64,000 nt of DNA, from assembly GCF_018812025.1 (NCBI RefSeq), contig NC_063049.1, positions 32,683,447 to 32,747,446 of the forward strand. Direction: 5' to 3'. Every line of letters starts with the position of its first letter. Position 1 is the first letter of the stretch. This stretch comes from Megalobrama amblycephala (taxonomy: Eukaryota > Chordata > Actinopteri > Cypriniformes > Xenocyprididae). Positions 1 to 10,770 of the stretch are shown one piece after another. A program made the translations under genes and the position numbers. The notes under the pieces were generated by a model. The model did not search any database, was not told where the DNA came from, and was given only the letters and a program-made list of their open reading frames with translations.

Positions 1-889
1 AAAGCAAATGTTTAATCTCATTTTAAAGGAGTACTAATTCAGTTGTGAAACAGGAGCAGGTCTGTGGTTTTAAATTCTGGACCTCTTAATCTTTTAAAAA
101 TATATTTAGAAACTACTGTGACCCCCTTGGACCTGTAGGATCCTAGAATGACTCTCACCTTTCACCCCCACTTGCTACAACCCTGACTGAGAGTTATGCA
201 TCATGCATACCTGCGATTAATAGTCGATTATTAAAACTACGCATAATCAGAATGTGTAAAAAGTTAATATTTTAACCATGTCGTGTTATATTGGTAGTGA
301 AAGTGAGCTAGAATAGATTAACGCATGCAGTACATCGTGTTCTATTGATGCAAATAAGATATCTGACGCATAAATGGCTCTAATATCTTTAATACAAGAC
401 TACAAGAAGGAAATTCAGTCATCTGCTATTCCTTTCTGACACATTTGGGGAGAATAAAACCTAGATTCGATGTTTAGCTAGCCAGGTGCACGAGAGGCTA
501 ATAACAATACGCCATCCATCTTTATTAAAACTCCCTGCCAAAGATTATAACGCATTTGCGCTTAATTAATATCAAGTTTTTACTGATGGTCGTGCAATAA
601 TATGTCTATCTGTCTGATATGCAAATATTAGACCACATTATCGTTTGAATTTTAAAGCTATTGTGTTAACATGTGCGTTTAGCGTACAACTTGTGTGCGC
701 CTCCCGTGCAACAAATACAGAGATCAAAATATGGCGTTTACTGAAAACTTTAAAGGCCGTGTAGGTTTTTGCTGCAATCAATCTAATCCATGAGGAACTT
801 CCCCTACAAAGACTGCATAGTTAGCGAGCTAGTTACCATCATCATGTTACCCACCCAACCCCCTGAACACACTCAACAGACACGACTCA
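1..889. other. Unassigned AT-rich spacer
   Basis: No exon, repeat or element recognised. It contains scattered short TAAT/ATTA words. A 69-codon plus-strand frame at 790-999 has no recognisable content. Confidence 0.5.
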
Positions 890-1115
890 AGATGTCTCAC
901 CTCGCGCCTGAGGACACGCTAACAACCACTGAAGGCGATATCATCGACACACGATGTATATCAAAGAATTCGGAGGAGTTTATACAACAGTGTTTATAAG
1001 CTATCAAGACTGCGCTGCGTCTTTCCACTCCTCACTCCCCGCGAAAATGCTGGCGCCAAACATGACGCGCGACTGAAGCGTCACCTTCAACCCGACGTCA
1101 ACTCCGCCCTCTCAT
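890..1115. promoter_or_regulatory. CpG-bearing promoter-like patch
   Basis: CpG-rich compared with its AT-rich surroundings. On the minus strand it contains a consensus E2F site TTTGGCGC (1053-1060), a second E2F-like TTTTCGCG (1040-1047), an ATF/CRE core GACGTCA (1094-1100) and a GC box (about 1103-1111). In human the gene after TNFAIP6 on the same strand is RIF1, an S-phase gene. If synteny holds, this could be its promoter firing leftwards. No coding exon was recognised here. Confidence 0.35.
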
Positions 1116-1119
1116 AAAT

Positions 1120-2098
1120 TATGTATTGAAGATACTTTGCCACAACTTGAATTAAAAGACATTCAAATTAGGACACTACGGTCATTTGTTTTGTTCATTA
1201 TTAGTTAAATTACTCACCTAACATTACAGTCTGCACATGTACATTTAAAGGCATATGCCTTCAATTCTCAACTGATGAAGGGACCCACAAGACAAGAAGG
1301 CCACAGAGACTAATAATTAATACGCTAAATAAGCTCAAATATATTTGCTAAGTGAAACTTGCATAATCTGAAGAAAAATCAAGAACTTGATAAGTTCTCA
1401 TTCCACAATTTTTTTCCATCAGTTATTCAATGCATCGTTCAAGAACTTTGTATTGGCAAATTCTGTTTGTTTTTTCTATTAGTAGTTAATTGTGTTTTGT
1501 TGAGCAGAGTTGTTAGTAAGAAAGTCCACAAGAGAAATATAGGCCTAGCTAGAATTTATTATGAAGAATGTTGGTAACTAAACATCTTCGGTTATTTTTT
1601 AACTTATATTATACATGTGCACACACACAAAAAAAAAACACTCAGACATTTGTGAAAATATCTTCATTTATGTTACACACAAAAAAAGAAATTCATACAG
1701 GTTTGGAACAACAAAAAGGTGAGTAAATTATGACAAGATTTTCATTTTCGAATAAACTGTTCCATTAATAAAATGTTTTCAAAGCAATCATCTTTATAGG
1801 CCTAATTTCAGAATGAAGTGATTCTAAGTAGATAAGTGTTTATATGCACTTTATATGTCCAATGGGTTTATTTCTATTAAAATCAAGAGATTTCAACTTA
1901 TTTATTTTTGTTAAACGATGGTCACATTAAAACACTGTAAAACATTAAATACCCCTTTGGACAATGTTACTAGACAGATTAAACTACTGAGAGTGTGAAA
2001 ACTGTTTTATAAGAGTTTTTGAAATGTTCACAGGCCCATACACATTTGTGATTATTATTAGCTTTAATATTGCACATGTGGTTAAAGAAGCAAAAACA
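1120..2098. other. Unassigned AT-rich spacer
   Basis: Intergenic sequence between the promoter-like patch and the foldback element. A-rich runs occur near 1628 and 1680. Nothing recognised. Confidence 0.5.
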
Positions 2099-2100
2099 TA

Positions 2101-3316
2101 CAGTGCTGCTTGAAAGTTTGTGAACCACTTGCAGAGTCTGTGAAAATGTGAATAATTTTAACAAAATAAGAGGGATCATACAATATGCATGTTATTTTTA
2201 TTTAGTACTGTCCTGAGTAAGATATTTCACACAAACGATGTTTACATAAAGTCCACAAGACAAAAAAATAGCTGAAAATTAAGTCTGGGAACCACTGATT
2301 CTTAATACTGTGTGTGGTTACCTGAATGATCCACAACTGTTTTTATATTTTGTGATGATTGTTCATGAGTCTCCTGTTTGTCCTGAGCAACTGCCCAATA
2401 TTCTTCAGAAAAATCCTCCAGGTCCCAAAAATTCTTCAGATTTCCAGCATCTTTTGCATATTTGAACCCTTTCCAGCAGTGACTGTATTATTTTGAGATC
2501 CATCTTTTCACACTGAGGATAACTGAGGGACTCAAACACAACTATTAAAAAAGGTTCAAACATTCACTGATGCTCCAGAAGGAAACACGATGCATTAAGA
2601 GTCAGGGGTGAAAATTCTTTAACAGGACAAATATGTCCAGATTTTTCTTATTTTGTTTAAATATCTTCTTTTTTTTTTTCATTTAGTACTGCCCTTCAGA
2701 AGCAACAGAAGATACTTAAATGTTTGCCAAAAGACAAATTAAGTACAATATTCCTTGTTCTTCAAATTCAAAAAGCTTTCGCCCCCGGGCTCTTAATGCA
2801 TCGTGTTTCCTTCTGGAGCATCAGTGAATGTTTGAACCTTTTTTAATAGTTGTGTTTGAGTCCCTCAGTTATCCTCAGTGTGAAAAGATGGATCTCAAAA
2901 TAATACAGTCACTGCTGGAAAGGGTTCAAATATGCAAAAGATGCTGGAAAACTGAAGAATTTGTGGGACCTGGAGGATTTTTCTGAAGAATATTGGGCAG
3001 TTTAACTGTTCAGGACAAACAAGGGACTCATGAACAACCATCACAAAACAAAAAAAAACAGTTGTGGATCTTCCAGGTAACCACACAGTATTAAGAATCG
3101 AGGGTTCATAAACTTTTGAATTGGGTTATATTTATAAATTCAGCTATTTTTTTGTCTTGTGGACTTTATGTAATCATTGTTTATGTAAAATATCCTACTC
3201 AGGACAATAGTAAATAAAAAAATGACATGCATTTTGTATGACCCCTCTTATTTTGTTAAAATTATTCACATTTTCACAGATTCTGCAAGTGGTTCACAAA
3301 CTTTCAGGCAGCTCTG
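2101..3316. mobile_element. Foldback DNA element with arms of about 520 bp, TA target
   Basis: The ends CAGTGCTGCTTGAAAG and, inverted, CAGAGCTGCCTGAAAG continue as an imperfect inverted repeat. The left arm runs about 2101-2611 and the right arm about 2779-3316, separated by a unique centre of about 165 bp. TA flanks both ends (2099-2100, 3317-3318), as in Tc1/mariner insertions. There is no transposase frame, so it is non-autonomous. Confidence 0.85.
2197..2202 (-). promoter_or_regulatory. possible tnfaip6 poly(A) signal AATAAA inside transposon
   Basis: A canonical AATAAA hexamer on the minus strand, 1.17 kb past the tnfaip6 stop and inside the left arm of the foldback element. An ATTAAA variant at 2842-2847 would give a shorter UTR. 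No hexamer was seen between the stop codon and the element. Position alone supports this call. Confidence 0.25.
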
Positions 3317-3372
3317 TATATACAAAAAAATTACACTTGTAAAAGAAGTGAGACTGGTGTATTAAACAGTGG

Positions 3373-3494
3373 TCAAGAGAAGGTGATTGCATGATTGTCA
3401 GAGAACTGAGAGGAGTTCACAGCGGTGTACTGTAGCTGAAACCCTCCAGCCGTCACAGAAGAATCAGAGAGGAACTTCAGTGTCATGACGTTTC
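3373..3494 (-). CDS. tnfaip6: tnfaip6 coding exon 6 (CUB end and stop)
   Basis: Encodes residues 224-263 ([20 protein letters not shown] and a short tail [14 protein letters not shown]), then TGA at 3375-3373. Acceptor TTGCTCAG. The stop lies only 56 bp from the end of a foldback transposon, so most of the 3' UTR must be transposon-derived or very short. Confidence 0.94.
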
Positions 3495-6400
3495 CTGAGC
3501 AAGAGACAATACAGAAACAAACATACGATCTCTATTTGGATCTCTAGTTCTCTCTATATAAGATATTTGAATATCTTACACAGAGCACCTAACATAAAGA
3601 AGCATGAATTTCTAAAAAAAAGTTTAATAAATGCATTCATACTGAATGCAAGAGAAACAACAAGCAACATACCTGTACTTATGAAGTCCTCTGGAAGTTC
3701 ATCCCCACAGTATCTATCCAGAATAAATATTCAAATATTATTTTTTGGGATTTTTTTTATTGTTAAACTGTAAACTCTCAGCGAATGTAACTTAAAGACC
3801 TATAGTAAATAAAACATAATCAGCTATTATTTACCTGCCAACAAAGCCTGAAACATCATCATAGCTGTCATAGATCTCCAGGTAATCACTGAGGCAAGCT
3901 GTGTCCTCCTCAATGTCAAAGTCTAGAAATTGCAGTCGGATTCTCTGGCCGTAGCGCACACGAATGTGCCAGTAGCAAATCTGCTCATCCTGGTATTCTT
4001 CTGGATAACCAGGAGAATCCAAAACCTTCTCCTGTTCGGTGAGCACTCCTCCACACTCCTTTGCTGCAAAGTCAGTACAACAGGTGTACGAATTAATACA
4101 TAAATAAATATCAATAAATGAAAAATCAAATTAATAAAGGTAATTCCTACTATGTCATACATGTTCATTAGTTTGATTGAATTATTATGTTTCATCTCCC
4201 CACATGGAGATGAATATCAGAAGTCAAAGGGATATGAGCACTATGTTTATGCAGACGATGACAAATCCAAACTCTGTCTGTGGTTTGAGCGGGTGCTCGG
4301 TGACACACATCTGGTGCCCTGCCCTGAATGAGGTAGTGATTGGATACAGACTAAATTTAGACTATAAATTATTATTAAAGGTGCCCTAGAATCAAAAATT
4401 GAATTTACCTTGGCATAGTTGAATAACAAGAGTTCAGTACATGGAAAAGACAGACATTGAGTTTCAAACTCATTTGTTTAAAAGACCTCCAGAAAACAGG
4501 CGAATCTCAACATAACACCGACTGTTACGTAACAGTCGGGATCATTAATATGTATGCCCCCAATATTTGCATATGCCAGCCCATGTTCAAGGCATTACAC
4601 AAGGGCACGACGTCTGGATCTGTGCACAGCTGAATCATCAGACTAGGTAAGCAAGCAAGAACAACAGCGAAAAATGGCAGATGGAGCGATAATAACTGAC
4701 ATGATCCATGATATCATGATTTTGTTAGTGATATTTGTAAATTGTCTTTCTAAATGTTTTGTTAGTATGTTGCTAATGTACTGTTAAATGCGGTTAAAGT
4801 TACCATCGTTTCTTACTGTATTCGCGGAGACAAGAGCCGTCGCTATTTTCATTTTTAAACACTTGCAGTCTGTATAATGCATAAACACAACTTCATTCTT
4901 TATAAATCTCTCCAACAGTGTGTAATGTTAGCTTTAGCCACTGAGCATAGCCTCAAACTCATTCAGAATCAAACGTAAACATCAAAATAAATACTATACT
5001 CACATGATCCGATCCATGCATGCCGCATGCATGACGAACATCTTGTAAAGATCCATTTGAGGTTTATATTAGCTGTCTGAACTTTGTTTATGCACTGTGT
5101 AACTGCACTTATAGTCGAGAGCTCGGGGGGCAGGGAGCGAGAGATTTAAAGGGGCCGCGCGCTGAATCGGTGCATAGTTAATGATGTCCCAAAATAGGCA
5201 GTTAAAAAAATTTATTAAAAAAAATCTATGGGGTATTTTGAGCTGAAACTTCACAGACACATTCAGGGGACACCTTAGACTTATATTACATCTTGTGAAA
5301 GAACATTCTACGGCACCTTTAATTTATTTTAAATTTGTTTATTTACTCATCCTGTTTGCATTCTGTTGCATTAAACATCCTTCTAAATATCTAAATTAAA
5401 CTTTCAGGCAATGCTTTGCCAAACCGTTATTCAAAATAAACTTTTCTCTTCAACTATTGTGTGTGTGTGTGTGTGTTTCAGGTATTCCCTACATTATTGG
5501 GACAAAATGTCCCCACGAAGAATTCCTATAAAACATGAAACCCAACGTGTGTATGTTGATCTATTAACAGTTTATTTGTTCTTATTCTTATTACAGCTTA
5601 TTTGTATGACATGTCTCTTATTTAAAAAACAAAAAATGTCCATGCCAACAACTTCCACAGGACATCTCAACCTGAAGGTCTGTGGTCACCATTTACTCTT
5701 TGACTTCTCTTTGAGATCACTGCTTGCTCAAGCTCTCCATAGGGAGAATTTCTTTCACTAGCTTATTATAAATCAGGGGAAAGGAGCCAGTCACAAACTC
5801 AGCTGGGTCTCTGTTAATACATTACCACACCTTGTAAAACTTTCACAGGGCTTCGTTTAGATTATTCAAAGTGAGAAACATTTTTTCATTAGAATCTTCC
5901 ATATTCACACAAGAGAAAACAGCCAGAGAAAACAAGCAAGCATTTTACAAGAAATGTATTATGCGTTTGTTCTCAGCTTGATTTTTTCAGTTTGACCACT
6001 CATTCTTTTCTGCATGTAACTTATAGTAATGTCTTGTGCTGATGTTCACTGTCCATCTGTCATCTTAATGTTTTGTTGGTTGTCTTTGACTTCAAATTAT
6101 CCCACCCTCATAGTTTAGAGACCATTGAAAGTCTGAATAAAGATATACAGAAATGGTCTTTAACCTATGAAAATGTATACCTTACTACCATGCTAATGAC
6201 TTTTTTCAGTCCTAGGGGTGCGTTTCCCAAAAGCATTGTTAGCCAACTATGGTCACAAGTTCCATCGTTATCAGCATAGTTTAACGAGACAGAGTTTCCC
6301 GAAAGCATAGTTTCAACGAACATTCACAAACAGCATCGGAAAGTTGTGTGGTTGGAACAACAGCTCTTGACCAGTCGTAAGAAGCTTAGTTTCTTACAAA

Positions 6401-9400
6401 AAAAAATAATGACTTTATTCAACAATTTCTTCTCTTCCCTGTCATTCTCCTATGCTGTTGATGTAGTAAACTCAGTGCAGTGCTTCTGGGTTCTACATCA
6501 GTGCGCTGACTCAATATCACCAATGTGGCTGAATGACTAATTTGCGACGATACAGTTCCGGGAAACAGTCGTGACTATCTAGTTTATTTCTTCAATGATG
6601 CATTGTACTATGGTAGTTAATCAGTGAGTTATGTTGTTATACGGGAAACACACCCCTGGATAGTTTTCAAGGAAAGTTTTACAAACCTATGATTTGTGTC
6701 ACTACTTTGTCAAAACCAATATCTGTTAAATCCAAATCTCTCTTTGGCTGACTAAAATCCACCCAGGATTGCCAAACTGCCACCTCTCAAACTCACCCTC
6801 AGGGTTGTAGCAGTAGACATCCCACCTCTCACTTTTGTTGAGCCGGTATCCGTAATCAATGACTCCGACCTTCCCAAAACCACAGTTGGTGCCAGCTTTA
6901 ACAATCGGATAGCCCACACGCCCTTTGTCAAACCATCCAGCTGCACACACGTGGAACCCTTAGGGAGAAGGACAATTTCTGTTAGTAATTTGACATTATT
7001 ATTAAATGGATCTCAAATTCAATTATTTAGAAATTAATTTGAAATTATAATTAATAAAATGTGATCAAATACAATTGTCAATGATCAATAATATTTAAAT
7101 CATTATATAAATTATAAATTATAAAAAATATGTAATATTAATTCGCATTTCTTTTTCTCAGTGCTCATATTATTACATCTGCAGTATTTCACCAAAAGAT
7201 TCTGTATATTGATTTATATGGGCAAAGTACAATTTACTCATTTCAGGAGCTGAAAGACAAATTTAAATTACTGGATAAAAGAGATTTTTGGAAATATCTC
7301 CAGTTAAATAGCCAGGTGGAGAAGAAAGTGAATTAATACATTTTTTGAAACTCTCAAGTTCAGTACAAACGTCATCTTTTTATAGAATGGCTGCAAACAA
7401 ATTGTATGGGAATAGTAACAATTTAAGAATAATATGGGAAAAGGATCTGGATGTGGAATTTGAAGAGGGTATATGGGAGGTCATAATGTCTGGTGTAGGA
7501 GGGCCAATGAGAGATATTAGAAGCAAACTTATACACTACAAAATAATTAATCGATATTACTGGACACCAGTAAGACTTCATAAGTTAGGTTTAATGCAGG
7601 GTAATTATTGTTGGAAATGTGGTCGCTCTATTGGCACGTTTTTGCACTTAATGTGGGATTGCCGTTTGGTGGCTCCGTTCTGGACAAGAGTCATTCAGAC
7701 CATTGAGAAGTGGATGGAGCAGCCTATACCTTGCTCTCCAAGATTTTGTCTTCTTGGAGATAGAACTGTTCTACTGAAGGGAATATCTAAAGTACAGGCT
7801 GGTCTAGCTGTTGCTGGATGCATTACGGCTGCCAGAGTGGTGCTGCGAAATTGGAAGAACACAGACACTCCCTCTTTTAAGGACTGGATTGAGCTTATGA
7901 CTTCTAATGCACCATATGAACGTATGCTGGCAAAACTTACGGACTCTACCTATGCTTTCAATCAGAGATGGGGTAGCTTTCAGAGCTATTTGGAAAACAA
8001 GTAGAGATGGGGGGTTTTTTTATGGTTATTATTGTTTTTATTAGTTTAACATCTATGGATGTTCAGTTTTGGTATTGTATGTGTTTGTGTATTCTATGTT
8101 TGTGGGTGAAAAGTTCAAATTAAAAAAAAGTTAAATGACAAAAGATTCTGTATAGACTGAATATAAAATGTTCTCCATAACAAAACTAATAATTGAAGGA
8201 AATCCGTCTTTTTTGAGGGTATGAAGAATAAAGGGCTCTTGTGATCTGAGGAGCCATGGGCACCATTTGAAAGCTGCAAAACAGAGATGAAAAAAAGAAA
8301 GCAAAGCAGACCTCCTGCATAGAGTGCCATAGGCCTGTACTAGCCACAAAATGTTGTCATTACAGATCAGAGCTCACGTCTGGATCGAATTTACTCTTGC
8401 TGCAAACAAAAGGGAGTCATTTTACAAGAAAACAGGTGTTACTGCTCAGGCAACACACAACAATGCCTTTTACAGTTAAACATAACACTGGGTGGCACTA
8501 GGGAATGTTCATTGCTTTTGTTTATATGATGTGTGCAAATATTTAATATATCTGACTGTGAGACTGTTGATTAAAATTCTGCTTGCTGACAGATTCAGAT
8601 GTGGTTTAAAATTGTTTTTGATTGTTTACTGTTACAGCCTTGCTCAGCTTGCCCTCCCTTGCTGTTTCTTTTGGCATCTGATCCAAGAAAGATTTGTAAG
8701 TGCGATACAAACCAATTTGTCGAGCAGCCTCCAGTTGATCATACGTAGCAAGAGTCCCCCCCTCAAATTTGCACACAGCCTTGGCTTCCTTATACGTCAA
8801 CTGATATCTTCCTTTGCGAGATTCGCGGTGGTAAACTCCAGCTGCTTGCTCTGTAAGAATAGAGAACACGGGTCTCATTTGGCAACACTATCAGCTTCGA
8901 GGACTCATGCAAAGTTATCTGGGCCTGTTCAGTGTCTCAGAACAATGATTTACCTGTCTACACAAATTACGTCAGCCCTAAAACAGGAAACGTATTTTAG
9001 AAGGTTTTATCTAACATGAATACATAAGGGACAATTATGATGTATATCCATTTGCGCTTGGTAAGATTACTAAACCAGATGAGGCCCCTTTTTGCCTCAC
9101 AGAACATCATGCTGTTTTGCAGTTGTTTTTAAGCACGCATGCATAACCTTCAAAAAGTTCCCATCTCAAATGAGTTTTAAGCCAGTGATTTTTCTGTGTT
9201 GGCCTCAAACATCAAGGTTTTGCAAGCATTGTTGAGCTCCAAACATGTCTCTGAGAAAAGCCCAAAAAGGAGGCTCGTTTAAAGAATGAACGTAGCAAAA
9301 TACTGTAGCACCTTATTTAGCCCTAAGTGTTTTCAGATGTGTAGTAATTGTCAAGCCACTGTGCCACCATAAGTAAATAAATAAAGCTGCTTACAGTGTG

Positions 9401-10275
9401 GGAAATATACAGTGTCTTTAAGAGAAGATTAGGTTTTTTGTTTGTTTATAATTCATTTTAAATGTTTACTATTTTCTTATTATATGTAGGCCTAAATGTA
9501 CAGTAAATTCTCAAAAAGTCAATTCTAAATATTCAAATCTAAAACACAAGTCCTTTTAGATAGCCTGAAAAGAAAACTCTGCTGAAAACTACTTAGAAAC
9601 GTTTTTTGTGTGTGGTTCCAGTCGTAGCTACTACTTATCCCCCATAATCCTCACTAATTATTTATTTAAATGGTTTAATCCAAATCACAGTTGGCTACAA
9701 CTAAAACATTGGTAAATATTGGTTTTACTTTGGGAAAACAGTGAAATGCCATATCAAATGTAGATTGTTCTTTCCTGTGTCTTGCTATCGAACAACTAAA
9801 ATCTACGGAGAAATGCCTGTGAGTTTCTTGGATCATGCTGAAAGTGTTTTGAGGTGCCCTAAGGTAAGCAGCAGTACACAGTAACAGAATGAAGTCATTT
9901 CCCTGTTTACAAGGTCCCTTCAGACTGCCTGCACTGTCAGCATTCACAGAGCCATAAGCCTCTCAAGTCTATGGTTCCCGAACGAAATGCACACAACACA
10001 TGCTGTATAATATAAATCTTGTTGAACAGTAAATGAAAGATTTTGCTTTTTAAAATCATTATATAGTCTAGGAAGGGAAAACAAGAAAGAAAGAAACATT
10101 AGTTTTAAAATAGTCACTTATTCTACTTAACAAAGTTTGGATCAACAATAAGAACATGTGAAATAAAAAGCCTACCCAGCCAGATAGAGTTGTGCAGTAT
10201 TCCATTCTTGTAACCCCAAGCTTCAGTCTCCTTCAGAACAAATATAACAGCGAATACAGCAGTTAACACGTGCAT
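3373..10275 (-). CDS. tnfaip6: TNF alpha-induced protein 6 (TSG-6), complete gene, 6 coding exons
   Basis: Secreted hyaluronan-binding protein induced in inflammation and ovulation; in mammals it moves heavy chains of inter-alpha-inhibitor onto hyaluronan. Coding exons on the minus strand: 10176-10275, 8713-8850, 6797-6958, 3835-4063, 3673-3713, 3373-3494. They join in phase into 263 residues, against 277 in human. Residues 1 to about 18 form a signal peptide, followed by a WGYKNG segment like human WGFKDG. The Link module spans about 38-131 ([26 protein letters not shown]) and the CUB domain about 137-247 ([36 protein letters not shown]). In family Link numbering, Tyr12, Tyr59, Phe70 and Tyr78 of the hyaluronan site are kept (residues 49, 96, 107, 115) and Lys11 is Arg (residue 48). 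The C-terminal tail is shorter than in human. The introns hold an L1 fragment and two MITEs. Identification is firm. Confidence 0.96.
3673..3713 (-). CDS. tnfaip6: tnfaip6 coding exon 5 (41-nt microexon)
   Basis: Only 41 nt, encoding residues 210-224 ([14 protein letters not shown]). Acceptor TCTGGATAG, donor GTATGT. Phases 2 in and 1 out match the flanking exons, and the peptide matches human [15 protein letters not shown]. Confidence 0.93.
3835..4063 (-). CDS. tnfaip6: tnfaip6 coding exon 4 (CUB domain, first part)
   Basis: Encodes residues 134-210, AKECGGVL to SGFVGR. Acceptor TTTGCAG, donor GTAAAT. It carries the CUB motifs SPGYPEEY and ICYWHIR and the acidic calcium-site stretch LDFDIEED with DYLEIYD. 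Confidence 0.96.
4379..5318. mobile_element. TTAA-target non-autonomous DNA element, copy 1
   Basis: Terminal repeats AGGTGCCCTAGAA at the left and, inverted, AGGTGCCGTAGAA at the right, flanked by TTAA at 4375-4378 and 5319-5322. TTAA duplication is typical of piggyBac-type (or Kolobok) transposition. No coding frame. It lies in tnfaip6 intron 3. A second copy sits at 49494-50464 in the same orientation. Confidence 0.85.
5440..5560. repeat. TG microsatellite with adjoining dispersed-repeat fragment
   Basis: (TG)n at about 5459-5477 followed by TTGGGACAAAATGTCCCC, a short palindromic stretch that looks like a fragment of a dispersed fish repeat. Only the local sequence supports this. Confidence 0.4.
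6218..6658. mobile_element. Small MITE with AGGGGTGCGTTTCCC termini
   Basis: Left end AGGGGTGCGTTTCCC and right end, inverted, AGGGGTGTGTTTCCC bracket 440 bp with partly palindromic interior (TTAGCCAAC, CATAGTTTAACG). There is no coding content. Intron 3 of tnfaip6. The target duplication is unclear. Confidence 0.65.
6797..6958 (-). CDS. tnfaip6: tnfaip6 coding exon 3 (Link module, second half)
   Basis: Encodes residues 80-134, FHVCAAGW through [11 protein letters not shown]. Acceptor CTCCCTAAG, donor GTGAGT. It carries the three remaining Link cysteines and the conserved Tyr96, Phe107 and Tyr115 of the hyaluronan-binding groove. Confidence 0.96.
7209..8138 (+). mobile_element. 5'-truncated L1-type LINE with 16-bp target site duplication
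   Basis: About 930 bp inserted antisense to tnfaip6 in intron 2. An exact 16-bp duplication (CAAAAGATTCTGTATA) flanks it at 7193-7208 and 8139-8154. It carries the C-terminal end of an ORF2-type protein and a short A-rich 3' end, the normal product of incomplete target-primed reverse transcription. Confidence 0.85.
7345..8004 (+). pseudogene. L1 ORF2 C-terminal fragment
   Basis: An open frame of 219 codons without endonuclease or reverse transcriptase domains. It contains the C-terminal motif [18 protein letters not shown], the cysteine/histidine pattern at the end of L1 ORF2 proteins, and ends SYLENK. An L1-like frame ([20 protein letters not shown]) extends upstream to about 7215 across a frame break. 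Not a functional gene. Confidence 0.8.
8155..10175. other. tnfaip6 intron 1 and end of intron 2, outside exon 2
   Basis: Apart from exon 2 (8713-8850) I recognise no element here. It is ordinary AT-rich intron. Confidence 0.5.
8713..8850 (-). CDS. tnfaip6: tnfaip6 coding exon 2 (Link module, first half)
   Basis: Encodes residues 34-80, from [10 protein letters not shown] to EAARQIG. Acceptor TTCTTACAG, donor GTTTGT. It includes Arg48-Tyr49 of the hyaluronan site and the first Link cysteine (KAVCKFEGG). Confidence 0.95.
10176..10275 (-). CDS. tnfaip6: tnfaip6 coding exon 1 (signal peptide)
   Basis: Start codon at 10275-10273. The exon encodes residues 1-34: a hydrophobic signal peptide beginning [10 protein letters not shown], then [15 protein letters not shown]. 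It ends in phase 1 before a GTAGG donor. The start was chosen because it gives a signal peptide of normal length directly before the conserved N-terminal segment. Confidence 0.92.
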
Positions 10276-10349
10276 TTTTTCTCATTCCGCAGCGGATCAT
10301 ACAGATGTTAGCGCAGCTGTCATGCAATGAACTGTGCACATCAGGCGCA

Positions 10350-10395
10350 AGCCAAGTTTAAATGGTTTTCCTGCCTACTAGACTCTGACGTGTGA
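10350..10395 (-). promoter_or_regulatory. tnfaip6 core promoter candidate
   Basis: About 80 nt upstream of the tnfaip6 ATG is a TATA-like ATTTAAAC (about 10356-10363, minus strand). A CRE-like core (TGACGTG on the plus strand, about 10386-10392) lies just above it. Mammalian TNFAIP6 is inducible, which fits a TATA-type promoter, but these sites are short and unproven. Confidence 0.3.
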
Positions 10396-10691
10396 TTTCA
10401 GTAACTGATGACGATTGTGCGGAGGGCTGGATCGGGGAAGACCCCAGAGCCATATGTTGTCATTTGTTCTTTTCTTTTTTTTCTCTTCTTCTTTTCCTTT
10501 TTGATATTGTTTCTTGACATATACTGTATATTATTGTTCTTTGAATAAAAATAAAATAAAAATAAAAATAAAATTATATTAAAAAAACAGAGCCATATGC
10601 ACTGCTATAGAGCAAGCTTATTATACGGCTGCTAGTACTTACTAACAAATAAATGAATGGACATGCAAAGTACAAAACAAGACAAAAATCA

Positions 10692-10770
<79 letters not shown>

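Noticed and set aside
4200..4370. A possible retrotransposon remnant in tnfaip6 intron 3 (GATGAATATCAGAAGTCAAA and on)
   Set aside because: It is somewhat GC-richer than its surroundings, but no reverse transcriptase motif or terminal feature could be recognised.
8492..9019. A 175-codon plus-strand frame
   Set aside because: It runs antisense over tnfaip6 exon 2, and its length comes from that coding exon.
10432..10444. GGGGAAGACCCC upstream of tnfaip6 as an NF-kappaB site
   Set aside because: It is symmetrical and suggestive given the gene's induction by TNF, but it does not fit the GGGRNWYYCC consensus at the central positions.
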